DNA of 64,000 nucleotides from Flavobacterium suaedae (GCF_014642915.1 NZ_BMJE01000003.1:186001-250000); one strand, 5' to 3'. Shown: positions 53,385 through 62,884, numbered from the stretch's first letter. Numbers and translations: made by a program. Notes: generated by a model from the sequence alone, not told the origin.

Positions 53385-53415
53385 TTGGTAAAAGTTCTCT
53401 ATATAGGTATATTTG
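53385..53415 (+). promoter_or_regulatory. Promoter of the Nif3 gene (TTG-N20-TATATTTG)
   Basis: TTG at 53385-53387, 20 bp, TATATTTG at 53408-53415; leader about 15-20 nt to the ATG at 53435. Confidence 0.7.
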
Positions 53416-53434
53416 ATTTTGAAAAACAGCACAA

Positions 53435-54529
53435 ATGAAAATTAAAGATATACTCACTATACTGGAGCAAATGGTTCCTACTGCCTATGCAGAAGATTTT
53501 GATAATGTAGGGCTATTAGTTGGCGATAAAAATACCGAGGCTACAGGTATACTGGTATGCCACGATGCACTGGAAAGTGTTATTGATGAAGCTATTGAAA
53601 AGAACTGCAATTTAGTAGTATGCTTTCATCCTATTTTATTTTCGGGTATAAAGAAAATAACAGGCAAAAATTATGTAGAGCGTGCTGTTATAAAAGCTAT
53701 TAAAAACGACATTGCAATTTATGCGGTTCACACTGCACTTGATAACCATAAGCACGGGGTAAATAAAATTTTCTGTGATGCTTTAGGGCTTACCAATACT
53801 AAAGTATTAGTCCCAAAAAGTAACTTTATACATAAACTGGTAACATTTACTATTCCCGAAAATGTAGAAAAACTACGCAATGCGCTGTTTGATGCCGGTG
53901 CCGGCAATATAGGCAATTATGAAAATTGCAGCTTTAACTCTCAGGGAATCGGCACCTATCAAGGTACAAATGAAAGCAACCCTGTTATTGGCGAGCAAGG
54001 AGAATTTGTAGAAGGACAGGAAATAAAAATAGAGGTTACTTTTGAAAAACACCTGCAAAGCCAAATACTTAGGGCTTTATTCAACAACCATGTTTATGAA
54101 GAGGTAGCTTATGAAATATATAAGCTGGAAAACCAACACCAAAACATAGGTTTAGGAATGATTGGGGAATTTGAAACTCCAATGAATGAAAAAGATTTCC
54201 TGCTTATGGTAAAAGAAAAAATGCAGGCAGGTGGCATACGCCATAGCGAATATACAGGCAACAAAATAAAAAAAGTAGCTGTACTGGGTGGCTCGGGTAG
54301 TTTTGCTATTAAGAATGCTATTGGTGCAGGAGCTGATGCTTATATTACTGCTGATTTAAAATATCATAACTTTTTTGAAGCTGAAAACAAGATACTACTG
54401 GCTGATATTGGGCATTTTGAAAGTGAGCGGTACACAAAAAATTATATAGTTGAGTATCTTACAAAAAAAATCGCTAATTTTGCAATCATTTTATCGGAAG
54501 AAAATACAAATCCAGTTAAGTACTTATAA
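53435..54529 (+). CDS. Nif3-like dinuclear metal centre protein
   Basis: 364 residues, the long form with an inserted PII/CutA-like domain in the middle (about 130-235). AYAEDFDNVGLLVGD, VVCFHPILFSGIKKI, YAVHTALDNHKHGVNK hold metal ligands; LGGSGSFAIKNAIGAGADAYITADLKYHNFFEAE and LADIGHFESERY complete the site. Sometimes called a GTP cyclohydrolase relative; enzymatic role unproven. Two bases before the coiled-coil gene; one operon. Confidence 0.93.
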   Translation: MKIKDILTILEQMVPTAYAEDFDNVGLLVGDKNTEATGILVCHDALESVIDEAIEKNCNLVVCFHPILFSGIKKITGKNYVERAVIKAIKNDIAIYAVHTALDNHKHGVNKIFCDALGLTNTKVLVPKSNFIHKLVTFTIPENVEKLRNALFDAGAGNIGNYENCSFNSQGIGTYQGTNESNPVIGEQGEFVEGQEIKIEVTFEKHLQSQILRALFNNHVYEEVAYEIYKLENQHQNIGLGMIGEFETPMNEKDFLLMVKEKMQAGGIRHSEYTGNKIKKVAVLGGSGSFAIKNAIGAGADAYITADLKYHNFFEAENKILLADIGHFESERYTKNYIVEYLTKKIANFAIILSEENTNPVKYL

Positions 54530-54531
54530 AT

Positions 54532-55311
54532 ATGGCCAATACCAAGGAGATAAGTGTTGAAGAGAAATTAAGAGCACTTTATGACTTACAGTTAATTGAT
54601 TCAAGAATAGACGAGATAAGAAATGTAAGAGGTGAACTTCCGTTGGAAGTAGAGGATCTTGAAGATGAAGTTGCAGGACTTACTACAAGACTTGACAAAC
54701 TGAAAAACGACCTTGAGTCCATCGAGTTCCAAATCAAGGAGAAGAAAAACGCTATTGATGACCATAAGGCAGCTATAAAGAAATATAGCGAGCAACAAAA
54801 AAATGTGCGTAATAATCGTGAGTTCAACTCGCTATCTAAAGAAATTGAATTCCAGGAACTTGAAATTCAATTAGCAGAAAAGCATATTAAAGAAATGCGT
54901 GCTTCTATAGAGCATAAAAAAGAAGTTATTGCTCAATCAGAAACAAAACTGGAAGACAAAAAAACACACCTTCAGCACAAAAAATCTGAGCTTAAAGACA
55001 TCATGTCTGAAACTGAGAAAGAAGAAACGTTCTTAATGGAAAAGTCTGCTGAGTATGAAGCTCAAATTGAAGAAAGACTTATTAAAGCATACAAAAGAAT
55101 AAGAGGAAGTGTAAGAAACGGTCTTGCTGTAGTTTCTATAGAAAGAGGTGCTTCTGCAGGTTCTTACTTTACTATTCCGCCACAAACACAGATGGAAATT
55201 GCATCACGTAAAAAAATAATTACTGATGAGCACAGTGGAAGAATATTAGTTGACAGCTCTCTGGCTGAAGAAGAAAGAGAAAAAATGGAGCAATTACTTG
55301 CTAAATTATAA
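54532..55311 (+). CDS. Coiled-coil protein with degenerate C4 zinc ribbon
   Basis: 259 residues of the DUF164/CdsZ-like family: a long coiled coil (about 30-180) and a C-terminal ribbon fold. The ribbon's framework is conserved (IPPQTQMEIASRKKII, then SGRILVD) but the four expected cysteines are Ser208, Ser211, Asp232 and Ser235, and the whole protein has no cysteine. So zinc binding is lost. Follows nif3 by 2 bp, as in many Bacteroidota, so a shared role is likely. Confidence 0.88.
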   Translation: MANTKEISVEEKLRALYDLQLIDSRIDEIRNVRGELPLEVEDLEDEVAGLTTRLDKLKNDLESIEFQIKEKKNAIDDHKAAIKKYSEQQKNVRNNREFNSLSKEIEFQELEIQLAEKHIKEMRASIEHKKEVIAQSETKLEDKKTHLQHKKSELKDIMSETEKEETFLMEKSAEYEAQIEERLIKAYKRIRGSVRNGLAVVSIERGASAGSYFTIPPQTQMEIASRKKIITDEHSGRILVDSSLAEEEREKMEQLLAKL

Positions 55312-55316
55312 TACAT

Positions 55317-55347
55317 AATACCCCCGCTAATACGGGGGTATTTTTTT
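55317..55347 (+). terminator. Terminator of the nif3 operon, 7 bp before the next start
   Basis: 10-bp stem AATACCCCCG / CGGGGGTATT with a 6-nt loop and T-run. The next gene begins at 55355. Confidence 0.85.
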
Positions 55348-55354
55348 ACCCCAT

Positions 55355-56203
55355 ATGCAAAAAGTTCTTACTTATATACTTGTAAAAAGTATAGGGCTGT
55401 ATATTAATATACTTGGCTATGTGGCTCCCAAAAAAGCGAGTACACTTGCCTATAAATTTTTCAGCACTCCACGAGATGGTCGCTTAGTTAAAGACCAGCT
55501 CCCTGAAATACTACAGGAAGCAGAAGCCGAAATGATAACACATGAGCATTTTGTTTTCCAAATGTATACTTGGCAACCGGGCAAAGAAAAAAAAGTACTG
55601 CTTATACATGGCTGGGAAAGTAATGCTTCTCGCTGGGAACTGTTAATACCCTACCTTAAAAAACAAGATTATACTATTATAGCGCTTGATGCACCTGCAC
55701 ACGGGCTGTCATCAGGAGAAGTTTTTGATATACCTCGTTATGCCGAATTCGTTAATATTATAGTGCACAGTTTACAGCCTGCTTATATGATAGGTCACTC
55801 TATTGGCGGAGCTACCGCTTTATATTATATGGCACATTATCCTCAGGATATTATTAAAAAACTGGTAGTATTGGGTGCCCCCAGCGACCTTAATACCATA
55901 CTGGCTAACTATGCAGGTATGTTAAGCCTTAATAATTCGGTAATAAAAATGCTTAAAAAGCATTTCTTTGAACATTTTAAGATTAAAACAGATGAGTTTT
56001 CGGGAAAAATATTTGCTAAACAAATAGAAATTCCGGGACTTCTATCTCATGACAGAGATGATGAAGTTGTGAGTTTTAAAGAAGGAAGAAAAATTGCTGA
56101 AGCATGGACTTCTGCCGAGTTTATTATTACAAAAGGATTAGGGCACAGCATGCACGATAGTAAACTATATGAAAAAATATGTCAGTTTTTAAGTCATGCC
56201 TAG
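55355..56203 (+). CDS. Alpha/beta hydrolase
   Basis: 282 residues. Oxyanion segment LLIHGWESNASRW (82-94), nucleophile elbow IGHSIGGATALYY (Ser149), and a late His in LGHSMHDSKLY with Asp in SHDRDDEV give the catalytic triad. Cytoplasmic or membrane-associated. Substrate unknown. The start lies 7 bp after the preceding terminator. Confidence 0.85.
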   Translation: MQKVLTYILVKSIGLYINILGYVAPKKASTLAYKFFSTPRDGRLVKDQLPEILQEAEAEMITHEHFVFQMYTWQPGKEKKVLLIHGWESNASRWELLIPYLKKQDYTIIALDAPAHGLSSGEVFDIPRYAEFVNIIVHSLQPAYMIGHSIGGATALYYMAHYPQDIIKKLVVLGAPSDLNTILANYAGMLSLNNSVIKMLKKHFFEHFKIKTDEFSGKIFAKQIEIPGLLSHDRDDEVVSFKEGRKIAEAWTSAEFIITKGLGHSMHDSKLYEKICQFLSHA

Positions 56204-56272
56204 CTTATAGTGCTACGCCCTTGCTTAAACTCATTATATTTTGTGTAATTTTACAGTAAAACAACTACAAAC

Positions 56273-57862
56273 ATGCCTTCAGACTGTATAACCTATCAGC
56301 AATCAGGATATTTTACACAACTGATTATTGATTATCTTAATCAAGAAGAAAATTTAAAACCACTATACAATCATTTTCCTTCAATAGAAAACTTTAAGCT
56401 TCAAATAGAAGAAAAGCAGAAAAACTACCTTTCTCAAAACAGAGCAATACTAACAAAAGAATTAAAGAAACAGTATAAAAACGTTACTGCTTCTGCCTTA
56501 ACTTCTGATAATATTGCACTTTTAGAAAGCAAAAATACCTTTACAGTAACTACAGGGCATCAGCTTAATTTATTTACAGGACCGTTATACTTTTTATATA
56601 AAATAGTATCAACTATAAACCTTTGTAAAGAACTGAAGGAGACTTACCCTGATTTCAACTTTGTACCTGTATACTGGATGGCTACTGAAGACCACGATTT
56701 TGAAGAAATCAGTTTCTTTAATTTTAAAAACAAAAAAATAAAGTGGAATAGGGAAAGTGCAGGTCCTGTAGGCAGGTTAAATAATTCAGGACTGGATGAT
56801 GTTTTAAAAGTACTTGCTAATGAATTGGGTATTGGCAAAAATGCAGAATACCTAAAAGAACTATTTGAAAAAGCATACTTACAGCATGATAATCTGGCAG
56901 AGGCTACACGTTATTTAGCTAACGAATTATTTGGCGATAAAGGCTTAGTTATTATTGATGGAGATAGCAGGGAATTAAAAAAGCCATTTATACCTTATGT
57001 ACAAGAAGAGTTGGAAAAACAAACCTCGCATGAAAAAGTAGCCGAAACTACCGAACTATTAAAAGAATACAACATACAGGTTAACCCAAGAGAGATTAAC
57101 TTGTTTTACATAGAAGATGATTTAAGAGAAAGAATTATATACCAAGACAGGAAGTATTATGTAAACAATACTGAAATTGAATTTTCTCACCAGGAGATTA
57201 TTGATGTGTTAAACACAAGCCCTGAAAAATTCAGTCCTAACGTTATTATGCGTCCTTTATATCAGGAAGTGATACTGCCAAACCTATGCTATATAGGAGG
57301 CGGTGGTGAAATAGCCTACTGGCTGGAATTAAAATCTTTCTTTAAGGCTTCAGAGGTTACCTTCCCAATACTTTTAGTACGTAATTCTGTTTTACTGGCT
57401 ACACAAAAGCAAGCTGATAAATTAGATAATCTTGATCTTACCTGGCAGGATGCTTTTAGCAAACAGCAAAATTTAATCAATAGAAAAGTAAAAGAACTGT
57501 CAACACAAGAACTGGACTTCACCGAACAAAAAGCTTTTTTGAAAAAACAATTCGCTGACTTAGCTGCAATTGCTCAGCAAACAGATGCCTCTTTTAAAGG
57601 TGCTGTAGAAGCACAGGAAAAGAAACAGCTAAAAGGTCTTGAGAATTTAGAGAAACGCCTTAAAAAAGCAGAAAAGAAGGTACATTCGGATAAACTATCC
57701 CGAATTACTGAGATACAAAACGAACTTTTCCCCAACCAAGGACTACAGGAAAGGCAAGCAAACTTCTCTGAATTTTACCTTGACTATAACGGAAAATTAC
57801 TGGAGTTACTGTTTGCAAAACTTAAACCTTTGGAACACGAATTCAGCATAATAGTTTTATAA
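56273..57862 (+). CDS. bshC: Bacillithiol biosynthesis cysteine-adding enzyme
   Basis: Last step of bacillithiol synthesis, adding Cys to GlcN-malate. 529 residues. VTTGHQLNLFTGPLYFLYKIVSTINLCKEL, FVPVYWMATEDHDFEEISFFNF and the late LPNLCYIGGGGEIAYWLELKSFF are BshC blocks, with a coiled-coil part near the C-terminus. bshA and bshB are not in the window. Single gene. Confidence 0.94.
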   Translation: MPSDCITYQQSGYFTQLIIDYLNQEENLKPLYNHFPSIENFKLQIEEKQKNYLSQNRAILTKELKKQYKNVTASALTSDNIALLESKNTFTVTTGHQLNLFTGPLYFLYKIVSTINLCKELKETYPDFNFVPVYWMATEDHDFEEISFFNFKNKKIKWNRESAGPVGRLNNSGLDDVLKVLANELGIGKNAEYLKELFEKAYLQHDNLAEATRYLANELFGDKGLVIIDGDSRELKKPFIPYVQEELEKQTSHEKVAETTELLKEYNIQVNPREINLFYIEDDLRERIIYQDRKYYVNNTEIEFSHQEIIDVLNTSPEKFSPNVIMRPLYQEVILPNLCYIGGGGEIAYWLELKSFFKASEVTFPILLVRNSVLLATQKQADKLDNLDLTWQDAFSKQQNLINRKVKELSTQELDFTEQKAFLKKQFADLAAIAQQTDASFKGAVEAQEKKQLKGLENLEKRLKKAEKKVHSDKLSRITEIQNELFPNQGLQERQANFSEFYLDYNGKLLELLFAKLKPLEHEFSIIVL

Positions 57863-57906
57863 CATAAAACATTCCTGTTTTTTTAAAGTTATTACACTAA
57901 AAGTTC

Positions 57907-57914
57907 TATTTTTG
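57907..57914 (+). promoter_or_regulatory. -7 promoter element (TATTTTTG) of ndk
   Basis: Exact TAnnTTTG 20 bp before the ATG at 57934. Confidence 0.55.
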
Positions 57915-57933
57915 CAGCAAATTGAAAAATATT

Positions 57934-58353
57934 ATGGCAACAAACAGGACTTTCACTATGATTAAACCGGATGCTGTTGAAAACGGGCATATCGGTAACA
58001 TTTTAGCAATGATAACCGACGCTGGTTTTAAAATTGTATCATTAAAATTAACTCAACTTACTGTAGCTGATGCTAAAGAATTTTATGCAGTACACAAAGA
58101 GCGTCCTTTTTATGATGAATTAGTAACTTTTATGAGCAGAGGCCCTATAGTAGCTGCTATTCTTGAAAAAGATAATGCTATTGAAGACTTCAGAACTTTA
58201 ATAGGTGCTACTAACCCGGCAGAAGCTGCTGAAGGTACTATTCGTAAAAAATATGCTACTTCTATAGGTGAAAATGCTGTTCACGGTTCTGACAGTGATG
58301 AGAATGCTGCTATAGAAAGTGCTTTCCACTTTGCAGGAAGAGAGCAGTTTTAA
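57934..58353 (+). CDS. ndk: Nucleoside diphosphate kinase
   Basis: Balances NTP and dNTP pools. 139 residues from ATG 57934. [55 protein letters not shown] and the active-site ENAVHGSDS (catalytic His) are intact. A TTG at 57922 in frame would add four residues (KNI) that are not in the family and close to the promoter. Confidence 0.96.
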   Translation: MATNRTFTMIKPDAVENGHIGNILAMITDAGFKIVSLKLTQLTVADAKEFYAVHKERPFYDELVTFMSRGPIVAAILEKDNAIEDFRTLIGATNPAEAAEGTIRKKYATSIGENAVHGSDSDENAAIESAFHFAGREQF

Positions 58354-58376
58354 TAAAGAACAAAAATCTTAGCTAT

Positions 58377-58409
58377 ATAAAAAAGGTCGCTTACTTAAGC
58401 GACCTTTTT
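58377..58409. terminator. Bidirectional terminator between ndk and the DUF721 gene
   Basis: 13-bp stem AAAAGGTCGCTTA (58381-58393) / TAAGCGACCTTTT (58396-58408), loop CT. Confidence 0.9.
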
Positions 58410-58422
58410 ATTTTTTTATACT

Positions 58423-58719
58423 TTACCTGAGTACTACATTTTTTACTACTTCCCTACCCAGCTCTTCATTAATCATTTTTATTATTTTTTCCTTACCGTA
58501 ACTCAGCTCCTCCCGCAATACAGACGATGTAAGCTGCACATACAAGGTATCATTTTTAAGCATAATTTCCTGAGTGTAATTATTTACACCATTACCCATA
58601 AGGTTTTTCCATGCATCACGCACATCTATTTTATCTATACCGCCCTGTAATTTGTTTTCATCTATAAACTGTTTTAAAACATCACTTATAGACGATTCTT
58701 CACTTAATCGTTTAGCCAT
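58423..58719 (-). CDS. DUF721 protein (RecF-linked nucleic-acid binding)
   Basis: 98 residues of the DUF721/DciA-like family (KRLSEESSISDVLKQFIDENKLQGGIDKIDVRDAWKNLMG and the later LYVQLTSSVLREELSYGKEKIIKMINEELG). Often next to recF or gyrase; here recF is 15 kb away. May bind DNA. Overlaps the lipoprotein stop by one base (TAATG), so coupled. Confidence 0.85.
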   Translation of the reverse strand: MAKRLSEESSISDVLKQFIDENKLQGGIDKIDVRDAWKNLMGNGVNNYTQEIMLKNDTLYVQLTSSVLREELSYGKEKIIKMINEELGREVVKNVVLR

Positions 58720-59135
58720 TATTTTAGTGTAAAAGGTTCCGGTTTTGTATAATAATATTCTATATCCTGTTCGTTTTTCAATACAAGGTGTTCGCTATCC
58801 AATTCTAATATTTGTTCTTTCCATTTGGCATACTCCGTAATATAACTAATGTATATTTTACCATCTTCTGTAAGAATACTTATATTTTCTGATAAATCGT
58901 TTGTTCTATACGTTCCGTCAACCTGAGGCATTACTTTTTTCCTGAAACCTTTTTTATCTTTAATTTCAAAGTAATCAATCGTCGGGTTTACCTTATATTC
59001 CTTAACCGACTCATCAGGCATTACAGCTTTTTCAATACTCCAGTAGCCATTTAAGTGTGTTAAATCTTCTTCATTTACTGTTTTACCACACGAAACAGCC
59101 ATAATTGCTACCAGCAGTACTATATATTTTTTCAT
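58719..59135 (-). CDS. Lipocalin-like lipoprotein
   Basis: 138 residues from ATG 59135; an ATG at 59210 would add 25 residues without signal-peptide sense. Signal peptide and lipobox (IMAVSC, Cys16). Mature part with LNGYWSIEKAVMPD and YFEIKDKKGFRKK, RTNDLSENISILTEDGKIYISY strands, of lipocalin-like type. Upstream of DUF721 in one transcript; role unknown. Confidence 0.75.
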   Translation of the reverse strand: MKKYIVLLVAIMAVSCGKTVNEEDLTHLNGYWSIEKAVMPDESVKEYKVNPTIDYFEIKDKKGFRKKVMPQVDGTYRTNDLSENISILTEDGKIYISYITEYAKWKEQILELDSEHLVLKNEQDIEYYYTKPEPFTLK

Positions 59136-59253
59136 TCTTATCCTGTATTTAACAAAAACAAAGTTACTTAAAATTAAATGCTTTAAAATGTTATTAATAC
59201 AGAATACCAATTAAACTATTTAATATATTTATTGTCAAACAGATAAAACAATC

Positions 59254-60324
59254 ATGAAAAATATTTTATTACTGTTTAGTGGTTTTCTATTATTATCATG
59301 CAGTTCTGACGCTGATGATAATACTACTGACGATACACCAATAGAAGCAATGTATTTCCCTGACAATAATACTAGTATTTGGGAAACAAAAGCTATGAGC
59401 GAACTGGGTTGGAGTGAAATTGCTAAAAATGAACTTTTAGACTACCTTGAAACAAAAAACACAAAATCGTTTATGGTTTTAGTAAACGGCAGAATTGTAA
59501 TAGAAGAATATTTTAATAATCATACAGCTAACACACCGTGGTACTGGGCAAGTGCAGGAAAAACACTTACTACTGCTGTAACAGGTATTGCAGAGCAGGA
59601 AGGTTACATTAACATCAACAATAAAGTATCTGATTACATTGGCACAGGTTGGACAAGTGCACCTCTCGAAAAAGAAAACTTAATTACTTGCCGTAATTTA
59701 CTTACCATGACATCGGGGCTTGATGACACTTTAGGCGATGATATTTCTCCCGAAAATTTACAGTATATCGCCGATGCAGGAACCAGATGGGCATATCATG
59801 GCGTTTTTCTTAAAATGCAAGGTGTAGTAGCCCAAAGCACAGGGTTAAGCTGGGATGATTACTTTAATGCTAAATTGAAAAGCCCTATTGGTATGACTGG
59901 TTCATGGATACCTATTGGAAACCTTAATGTTTACTGGAGTACTACGCGAAGTATGGCTCGTTTTAGCTTGTTGGCACTTAACAATGGTAAATGGAAAGAA
60001 CAGCAAATAATTAATGCTAATTACTGTAATGATGCTACAACAACTTCACAAAGTATAAACAATGGTTATGGCTATTTATGGTGGGTAAACGGTAAGGCTA
60101 ATTATCATTTACCCCAATCACAATATGAGTTTCAAGGTAGTGTTATACCATCCGCACCTGAAGATATGTATATGGCATTGGGAAAAAACGACCAGAAAAT
60201 TTATGTCATTCCATCCAGAAAAATGGTAATCATCAGAATGGGTGAAGCAGCCGACGAAGAAAATTTTGCATTATCAGGTTTTGATAATGAGTTATGGATA
60301 AAAATAAACGCAATGATAAATTAA
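59254..60324 (+). CDS. Serine hydrolase (beta-lactamase/DD-peptidase type) lipoprotein, copy 1
   Basis: 356 residues. Lipobox LLLSC (Cys16), then a class C beta-lactamase/DD-peptidase-like fold. Active-site SxxK is SAGK (Ser100, Lys103) in PWYWASAGKTLTTAVTGIAEQ; DYIGTGWTSAP, ITCRNLLTMTSGLDD and GYGYLWWVNGK are the family's other blocks. Tandem with a paralogue at 60498. May trim cell-wall peptides or hydrolyse esters; beta-lactam hydrolysis is not shown. Confidence 0.85.
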   Translation: MKNILLLFSGFLLLSCSSDADDNTTDDTPIEAMYFPDNNTSIWETKAMSELGWSEIAKNELLDYLETKNTKSFMVLVNGRIVIEEYFNNHTANTPWYWASAGKTLTTAVTGIAEQEGYININNKVSDYIGTGWTSAPLEKENLITCRNLLTMTSGLDDTLGDDISPENLQYIADAGTRWAYHGVFLKMQGVVAQSTGLSWDDYFNAKLKSPIGMTGSWIPIGNLNVYWSTTRSMARFSLLALNNGKWKEQQIINANYCNDATTTSQSINNGYGYLWWVNGKANYHLPQSQYEFQGSVIPSAPEDMYMALGKNDQKIYVIPSRKMVIIRMGEAADEENFALSGFDNELWIKINAMIN

Positions 60325-60497
60325 AATTTCTATAGACAACAATATAAATTATAGTAGTTATAACGCTTCATTTCTTAAATATTTTAATATTTAAATAGTC
60401 ACTTTAAGTAAATTATAACTGTTACAATTTTAACAATTTCAAGAAGTTAGCGTTAGTATTTAATAATTTTACCTCATAATAATATGAAAAAGCTGTT

Positions 60498-61574
60498 ATG
60501 AAAAAATTATTACTGATACTACCTGCGCTTTTGTTATTTTCATGTAATACTGATGACTCTGATATAGTTACTACTAATACAACTATGTATTTCCCCGAAA
60601 ACAATTCAGATTACTGGAAAAAAACAACTGTACAGGAAATAGGATGGAATGAAGACGGTATTGCCCCGTTACTTGACTTTTTAAACACTGAAAAGACCAG
60701 AGCTTTTATTATTCTGGCAGATGGTAAAATAGTAATGGAAAACTATTTTAATGGTCACAGCCGATATAAAAAATGGTATTGGGGCAGCGCTGATAAAACT
60801 TTAACCGCTGCTATAACAGGCATAGCCGAACAAAATGGCTATGTTAATGTTAATAATAAAGTATCTGATTATTTAGGAACTTCCTGGACAAGTGCTCCGC
60901 CTGAAAAAGAAGATATGATTACATGTAAGCACTTACTTACTATGACCTCGGGGCTGAATGAAGATTACGGTAATAATATTTCTGCTACAGGGTTGCAATA
61001 TCACTGCGATGCAGGAACCAGATGGGCGTTTCATCCCGTAGATAATAAACTTCAGGATATAGTACAGGAAGCCACAGGGGAAAACTGGATACAATATTTT
61101 AACGATGAATTACAATACCCCATAGGTATGGAAGGTGAATGGCGGGAAATGAATAACCTAAAAACCTATTGGAGTGATGCCAGAAGTATTGCCAGATATG
61201 GATTGTTAGCCTTAAATAAAGGTAAGTGGAAAAGCCAACAAATAATTGACTCTGATTACTTTACCAGTTGCACTTCTTCATCTCAGGAAATAAATAAGTC
61301 ATACGGATATGCCTGGTGGTTAAATGGTAAAGAAAATTACTACTTACCCTTAAATGATGAAGAGTTTACAGGAAGTATGATAGCTTCTGCACCCAGTGAT
61401 ATGTATATGGCTATGGGAGAAGGAAATCAAAAACTCTATATAGTACCTTCAAGAAAAATAGTCGTTATACGTATGGGAGAAACACCAGACGAAGAAACAA
61501 TTGAAGATATAAATGCGCCTTCTACAAATTTTGATAATGAGTTATGGGCAAAAATAAATACGCTGATAAACTAA
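60498..61574 (+). CDS. Serine hydrolase (beta-lactamase/DD-peptidase type) lipoprotein, copy 2
   Basis: 358 residues, similar along its length to copy 1. Lipobox LLFSC (Cys16); active-site SxxK is SADK (Ser97, Lys100) in WYWGSADKTLTAAITGIAEQ. CKHLLTMTSGLNED and GYAWWLNGK align. Both copies lie 173 bp apart and have strong, perhaps separate, promoters. A five-codon frame (60484-60501) ends on the start codon. The stop lies in the loop of the terminator 61552-61591. Confidence 0.85.
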   Translation: MKKLLLILPALLLFSCNTDDSDIVTTNTTMYFPENNSDYWKKTTVQEIGWNEDGIAPLLDFLNTEKTRAFIILADGKIVMENYFNGHSRYKKWYWGSADKTLTAAITGIAEQNGYVNVNNKVSDYLGTSWTSAPPEKEDMITCKHLLTMTSGLNEDYGNNISATGLQYHCDAGTRWAFHPVDNKLQDIVQEATGENWIQYFNDELQYPIGMEGEWREMNNLKTYWSDARSIARYGLLALNKGKWKSQQIIDSDYFTSCTSSSQEINKSYGYAWWLNGKENYYLPLNDEEFTGSMIASAPSDMYMAMGEGNQKLYIVPSRKIVVIRMGETPDEETIEDINAPSTNFDNELWAKINTLIN

Positions 61575-61591
61575 TATCAGCGTATTTATTT
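61552..61591 (+). terminator. Terminator with the stop codon in its loop
   Basis: 17-bp stem AAATAAATACGCTGATA (61552-61568) / TATCAGCGTATTTATTT (61575-61591); the loop holds the TAA (61572-61574) of the hydrolase gene, so the left arm is coding. Confidence 0.75.
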
Positions 61592-61614
61592 AATATTGTC
61601 TTTCAATTATTGCT

Positions 61615-62850
61615 TTAGAAAGTGTACATAAAATTAAGCCCTATACGAGAAAGTTTTACTTTGTAATTGTTACTTGTCCCTCCCAGGTTTTTTCCGGTTT
61701 CATATCTTAAAACAACACTATACTTTTTATTATAAGTATACCCTATACCTATATTAGCACTGGTAGCAGCATTAAGGTTATATTCGTATGTTTCTGAACC
61801 GTATACCCCTGAATCAATAAGTATACTTCTTGTAAACTTAATATCACCACTTATCGGTATATTTAACCCTGCTGCTACATCTGCAAATAGTTTATACCTC
61901 TTTTCAGATTTAAAGTTATACCTAACACCCGGATAGAAATTAAGAATCGTGGCCTTAATTTTATAATCTCCAACTTCAGTATTATATGATCTTACATACT
62001 TTCCTGTAGTTTCAGAAGAAATACTTTCAAACTCTGCACGCATAAATACTTCCCATTTTTCTGACGGAAAAACTAATGCTACTTCTGCACCTACTCCGGG
62101 AGATATAAAATTCTTAGTTTCCGATTCCGGTCTGGTATCAGTTACCGCATAGCTTGTATTATAAATTCCTGCAAATACCGAAAACTTCATTTCATAGCCC
62201 TTACCTGTATTATTAGTATATGTAATCGACTCAACATTGTTACATAAGTTGTAATGTTCAAACACATTTATTAAATCATCTTTATCATAATCAACTGCCC
62301 TATAATTAATAACAGTACCATTTTCACACATTAAATCATCTACTATTTGTTGTATGTATGTTGTATTTTGTGCTATTTTAGTATGCGAACGCATATAATC
62401 TTTATATATAAATTGCTGAAGTTCTATATCTTCTGTAGGGATAGCATATAAAAAATATTCACCTCCTTTAGTAGTACTGTAAGTATATAACTCTGCTTTA
62501 CCTTCTACAAGCATATTTAAAAAATCTGTTACAGTTTCCCATTCAGGCTCATAGTCAGAAGTTAACCTTCTCTTATTAAGAAGCTTTGAATTATCAAGTT
62601 TAAAGGTCTTTTTTACAAATCTATACTCCACTCCTACACCATATTCAGAAACATCACCTTTATTAAGTTTAGAAAAAGAGTTTTCATTTTTTTCTTTAAA
62701 TTCAAGTAAAGAAAAATTAGTAAAATCAGTTGTTTTAAAATAGCCTTCTACACGATTACCATTTTCAGTAATATAATAACCTGCTTGCTGTTCTTGGGCA
62801 AAAGATGACATAGCGGTGATAAAAACCGCTATAAAAGTAAAAATTCTCAT
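61615..62850 (-). CDS. Outer membrane beta-barrel protein with signal peptide
   Basis: 411 residues. Signal peptide (FTFIAVFITAMSSFAQ), a soluble N-terminal half (about 17-215, ITENGNRVEGYFKTTDF and KGGEYFLYAIP), then a barrel-like C-terminal half of alternating strands ending in RIGLNFMYTF with terminal Phe. Probably outer membrane. Function unknown. It is preceded by ftsY on the same strand, with 34 bp between. Confidence 0.8.
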   Translation of the reverse strand: MRIFTFIAVFITAMSSFAQEQQAGYYITENGNRVEGYFKTTDFTNFSLLEFKEKNENSFSKLNKGDVSEYGVGVEYRFVKKTFKLDNSKLLNKRRLTSDYEPEWETVTDFLNMLVEGKAELYTYSTTKGGEYFLYAIPTEDIELQQFIYKDYMRSHTKIAQNTTYIQQIVDDLMCENGTVINYRAVDYDKDDLINVFEHYNLCNNVESITYTNNTGKGYEMKFSVFAGIYNTSYAVTDTRPESETKNFISPGVGAEVALVFPSEKWEVFMRAEFESISSETTGKYVRSYNTEVGDYKIKATILNFYPGVRYNFKSEKRYKLFADVAAGLNIPISGDIKFTRSILIDSGVYGSETYEYNLNAATSANIGIGYTYNKKYSVVLRYETGKNLGGTSNNYKVKLSRIGLNFMYTF

Positions 62851-62884
62851 TGTATTGATTTGTTGTTTTTATTGTCTTTAAAAC

